Positions 23,224 to 25,679 of a DNA stretch of 25,679 nt are shown here, piece by piece. The stretch is from Cellvibrionales bacterium UBA5860. GTDB lineage: Bacteria > Pseudomonadota > Gammaproteobacteria > Pseudomonadales > Porticoccaceae. The notes beneath the pieces are model-generated. The model was not told the origin of the DNA. It searched no databases and was given only the letters and a program-made list of their open reading frames with translations. The DNA lies in contig DJFY01000055.1 in NCBI GenBank assembly GCA_002431545.1, positions 20,212-45,890 on the forward strand, written 5' to 3'. Position 1 is the first letter of the stretch, and each line of letters opens with the position of its first letter. The position numbers and the translations under genes are program-made.

Positions 23224-25679
23224 ACATCTTACTGGTATCGCAGTGCAGCGGCCGGGCATTACCAGAGAGCAGGCGCATACTCGATCAGTTTGCGGAACGA
23301 CGCGGCGAGCGCACATGGCAGACGCCGATGACGATGCAGGGGCTGGATACCTTGCGCAAGTTGCTACGCAAGAGTGCTCGCCGTAACACTGCCGTGGCCT
23401 GTCACTGGATTCGTGGCCGCAATCACAGCGAGCTGGTCTGGATCGTTGGTAACGCCCAGCGATTCAACAGTGAAGGCGCGGTCCCAACCAATACCACCAG
23501 CAGGGATGTGTTGCGGATCACCGACGAAAATGACTGGCACACCGCCAATATCATCCAGTTGTTAGCCTGTCTGGCGGGATTGTTTCATGACCTCGGTAAA
23601 GCCTGGACCAGATTTCAGCAGAAATTGACCGATAAAGACCATCAGAAAAATTCTAAGGAAAAGAGACACAAGAAAGACCTGCTTCGTCACGAATGGGTAT
23701 CACTACGGTTATTTCTGGCCTTTGTTGGCGGTGATGATGATGAGGGCTGGCTAAACCGCCTGGTTAATCTCAAAGCGGAAAAAGTGCCGGCCTGGCTTGC
23801 GGAGATGCAATCGGACGGTAGCAAGGCCTTCGCTTCCTCCGCCCCTCTAAAAAATCTCCCGCCACTGGCTCAAACAGTGGGCTGGTTGCTGGTCAGCCAC
23901 CACTTTCTGCCCCAGTGCCCCCGCGATGATGCAAGCCGGTTTCTTCAGCCGGAAGCGTTGGAAAAAATACTCAGACACATTAGTCCGACCTGGAACAGGG
24001 CCAAGGCAGAATTTGATCGGGACAAAGAGCGTGATTTATTGACCAAGCCGCGAGAATTCAGCAAGGGAACGCCTTTTGCGAGCACTCACTGGTGTCGGCG
24101 TGTCAGCGCGGTTGCGGACGAAATGCTAGGCAGTTTTCCCACCCTTAAAGAGGAGCATTGGCTCGACAACCCCTATGTAATCCATCTGAGTCGTCTCTGT
24201 CTGATGCTCTCAGACCACTATTATTCCTCGCTGAAAAAATTTGGCGCCACATCGGCCGATCCAGACTTTGCGCTCTGGGCAAATACCCGGGACAAGGAAT
24301 TGAATCAGCGGTTGGACGACCATCTCCTGGGTGTCGGTAAAGGTGCGCGGCGCATCGCCCGGAGCCTGCCTGAACTAGCCAGACAATTACCGCGCATTGC
24401 CGGTCACCGGGGGTTTTCCAAACGCACCAAAGACCCCCGGTTCCGATGGCAGGATAAAGCCTATGATCTCGCCGCGTCAGTGCGTCAGGCGGCAGCGGAC
24501 AACGGTTTCTTCGGCGTCAATATGGCCTCCACCGGCTGTGGAAAAACACTGGCCAACGCACGAATCATGTATGGCCTGGCCAATCCGCAAACAGGTGCCC
24601 GCTTTAGCGTGGCGCTGGGGCTCAGGGTTTTGACACTGCAAACCGGAGAGGCCTACCGCCAGCGGCTGGGACTGGGCAGTGACGCGCTTGCGGTTCGGGT
24701 GGGTGGTGCAGGTGTCAAGGACCTGTTCGAGTACGCAAAAGTTGCCAGCAATGATGCAGATACCGAAGACCGAGGCGAGAACCTTGCAATCGGTGGTAGC
24801 GAATCCGCCGAAGAGCTGTTTGACGACACCACTTACATTCACTACGAAGGTTCCCTGACCGAGGGGTATCTGCTTGGCTGGTTACAGAATAATCCCGCTT
24901 TGCACAAACTCGTCAGCGCACCGGTACTGGTTACCACCATCGATCATCTGATCCCCGCGACCGAAGGCACCAGCGGCGGGCGTCAGCTTGCCCCTCTGTT
25001 GCGACTCCTAAGCTCCGATCTGATTCTCGACGAGCCAGATGATTTCGACATGGCGGACCTGCCCGCACTCAGCCGCCTGGTGAACTGGGTCGGCATGTTG
25101 GGAGGGAAAATCCTGCTGTCTTCCGCGACCCTGGCACCGGCTATTGTCGAGGGGCTGTTCGAAGCGTACTTGTGCGGGCGGCGTAACTACCTGGCGAATC
25201 GTGGCCGACCTGGCCAACCGCTATCCGTAGTCTGCGCCTGGTTCGACGAATTCAACGCCAGCGCGGAAACACACGACACCACTGCGGGGTTTGCACAACA
25301 TCATTCCGGCTTTGTTCAAAAGCGTGTGAAAAAACTCCAAAACGAGCCCAACCGGCGACAGGTGACCATTGACGAACCGGGCAGCGCCGAAGATTGGTCC
25401 GCCAATCTGGTTAAGACGGCTACCCGTCTGCATCAACACAACCACGAAACTGATCCGGCAACAGGCAGGAAAATCAGCATCGGATTAATCCGCATGGCCA
25501 ATGTCGATCCCCTGATCGACACCGCCGTGCAGATGTTCGGGCACAGCGGCCTGGCAGATACCCGAATTCACCTCTGCTGTTATCACGCCAAGCATCCGTT
25601 GTTGATTCGTTCGGCCATAGAGCCGTGGCTCGACCGGATTCTGAACCGAACCGGCGAGGATTACCCGCAACGGTTTTTC
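23220..25679 (+). CDS. cas3: Cas3 (Cas2-3 fusion) nuclease-helicase, subtype I-F, cut by window edge
   Basis: This is the type I-F fusion that supplies Cas2 for adaptation and the nuclease-helicase that degrades DNA marked by the Csy complex. The frame opens with GTG at 23220, overlapping cas1, and is uninterrupted for 820 codons to the edge; family members are about 1,050-1,100 residues, so the C-terminal quarter is missing. The Cas2-like part is about 1-95 (NILLVSQC at the start). The HD nuclease motif FHDLGKA places H123 and D124; helicase motif I is STGCGKT (437-443, K442) and motif II is LILDEPDDFD (D604, E605), with SSAT as motif III. No stop or frameshift is seen. Cascade genes should follow outside the window. 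Confidence 0.96.
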   Translation, partial: MNILLVSQCSGRALPESRRILDQFAERRGERTWQTPMTMQGLDTLRKLLRKSARRNTAVACHWIRGRNHSELVWIVGNAQRFNSEGAVPTNTTSRDVLRITDENDWHTANIIQLLACLAGLFHDLGKAWTRFQQKLTDKDHQKNSKEKRHKKDLLRHEWVSLRLFLAFVGGDDDEGWLNRLVNLKAEKVPAWLAEMQSDGSKAFASSAPLKNLPPLAQTVGWLLVSHHFLPQCPRDDASRFLQPEALEKILRHISPTWNRAKAEFDRDKERDLLTKPREFSKGTPFASTHWCRRVSAVADEMLGSFPTLKEEHWLDNPYVIHLSRLCLMLSDHYYSSLKKFGATSADPDFALWANTRDKELNQRLDDHLLGVGKGARRIARSLPELARQLPRIAGHRGFSKRTKDPRFRWQDKAYDLAASVRQAAADNGFFGVNMASTGCGKTLANARIMYGLANPQTGARFSVALGLRVLTLQTGEAYRQRLGLGSDALAVRVGGAGVKDLFEYAKVASNDADTEDRGENLAIGGSESAEELFDDTTYIHYEGSLTEGYLLGWLQNNPALHKLVSAPVLVTTIDHLIPATEGTSGGRQLAPLLRLLSSDLILDEPDDFDMADLPALSRLVNWVGMLGGKILLSSATLAPAIVEGLFEAYLCGRRNYLANRGRPGQPLSVVCAWFDEFNASAETHDTTAGFAQHHSGFVQKRVKKLQNEPNRRQVTIDEPGSAEDWSANLVKTATRLHQHNHETDPATGRKISIGLIRMANVDPLIDTAVQMFGHSGLADTRIHLCCYHAKHPLLIRSAIEPWLDRILNRTGEDYPQRFF

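Noticed and set aside
1..25679. Mobile element, integrase or tRNA-linked island
   Set aside because: No transposase, integrase, terminal repeats or tRNA sequence was found on either strand.

Overview
The window looks like chromosomal DNA of a free-living, probably marine, Gram-negative gammaproteobacterium. This rests on the gene content: a TonB-dependent B12 receptor, EttA, a SPOR protein, a Tat substrate, a complete distal valine-degradation operon and a type I-F CRISPR-Cas locus. The Cas1, Cas3, EttA and AmtB sequences read like those of Pseudomonas and its relatives. The exact genus cannot be told from the sequence. I see no tRNA, rRNA, insertion sequence, integrase or CRISPR repeats.

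Layout. 1-1200: a VOC-family gene on the minus strand, then a promoter with an 18-bp palindrome and a well-formed cobalamin riboswitch on the plus strand. 1200-3786: a btuB-like receptor and a small DUF6580-like membrane protein, probably one B12-controlled operon. 3964-5283: amtB (minus), with a possible sigma-54 promoter. 5473-6538: a DUF4404-like gene and a SPOR-domain gene (plus). 6569-8167: a GIDE-like/LemA membrane pair (minus). 8420-8812: a secreted 11-residue-repeat protein with a clear terminator. 8959-12515: ettA and an SLC13-type permease with RCK_C domains (minus). 12516-13020: a 505-bp stretch with no convincing gene. 13021-14659: a Tat-exported three-cysteine protein, an SDR whose catalytic Ser position is Thr, and a DUF4870-like membrane protein (minus).

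14925-20874 is a six-gene plus-strand operon for the lower valine/isobutyrate pathway: mmsA, isobutyryl-CoA dehydrogenase, enoyl-CoA hydratase, 3-hydroxyisobutyryl-CoA hydrolase, a small unknown membrane protein, and mmsB. Together the five enzymes would convert isobutyryl-CoA through methacrylyl-CoA, 3-hydroxyisobutyryl-CoA, 3-hydroxyisobutyrate and methylmalonate semialdehyde to propionyl-CoA. Propionyl-CoA use often needs B12-dependent methylmalonyl-CoA mutase, a loose metabolic link to the B12-uptake operon.

21022-25679 (edge): a WYL-domain regulator, then the start of a type I-F CRISPR-Cas operon, cas1 overlapping cas3 (the Cas2-3 fusion), which runs off the window still open after 820 codons. 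The effector genes (csy1-4) and array must lie beyond the edge, if present. The observations most worth following are the WYL/cas junction, the riboswitch-controlled btuB-DUF6580 pair with its palindromic promoter, the hendecad-repeat protein, and the small membrane protein nested in the valine operon.
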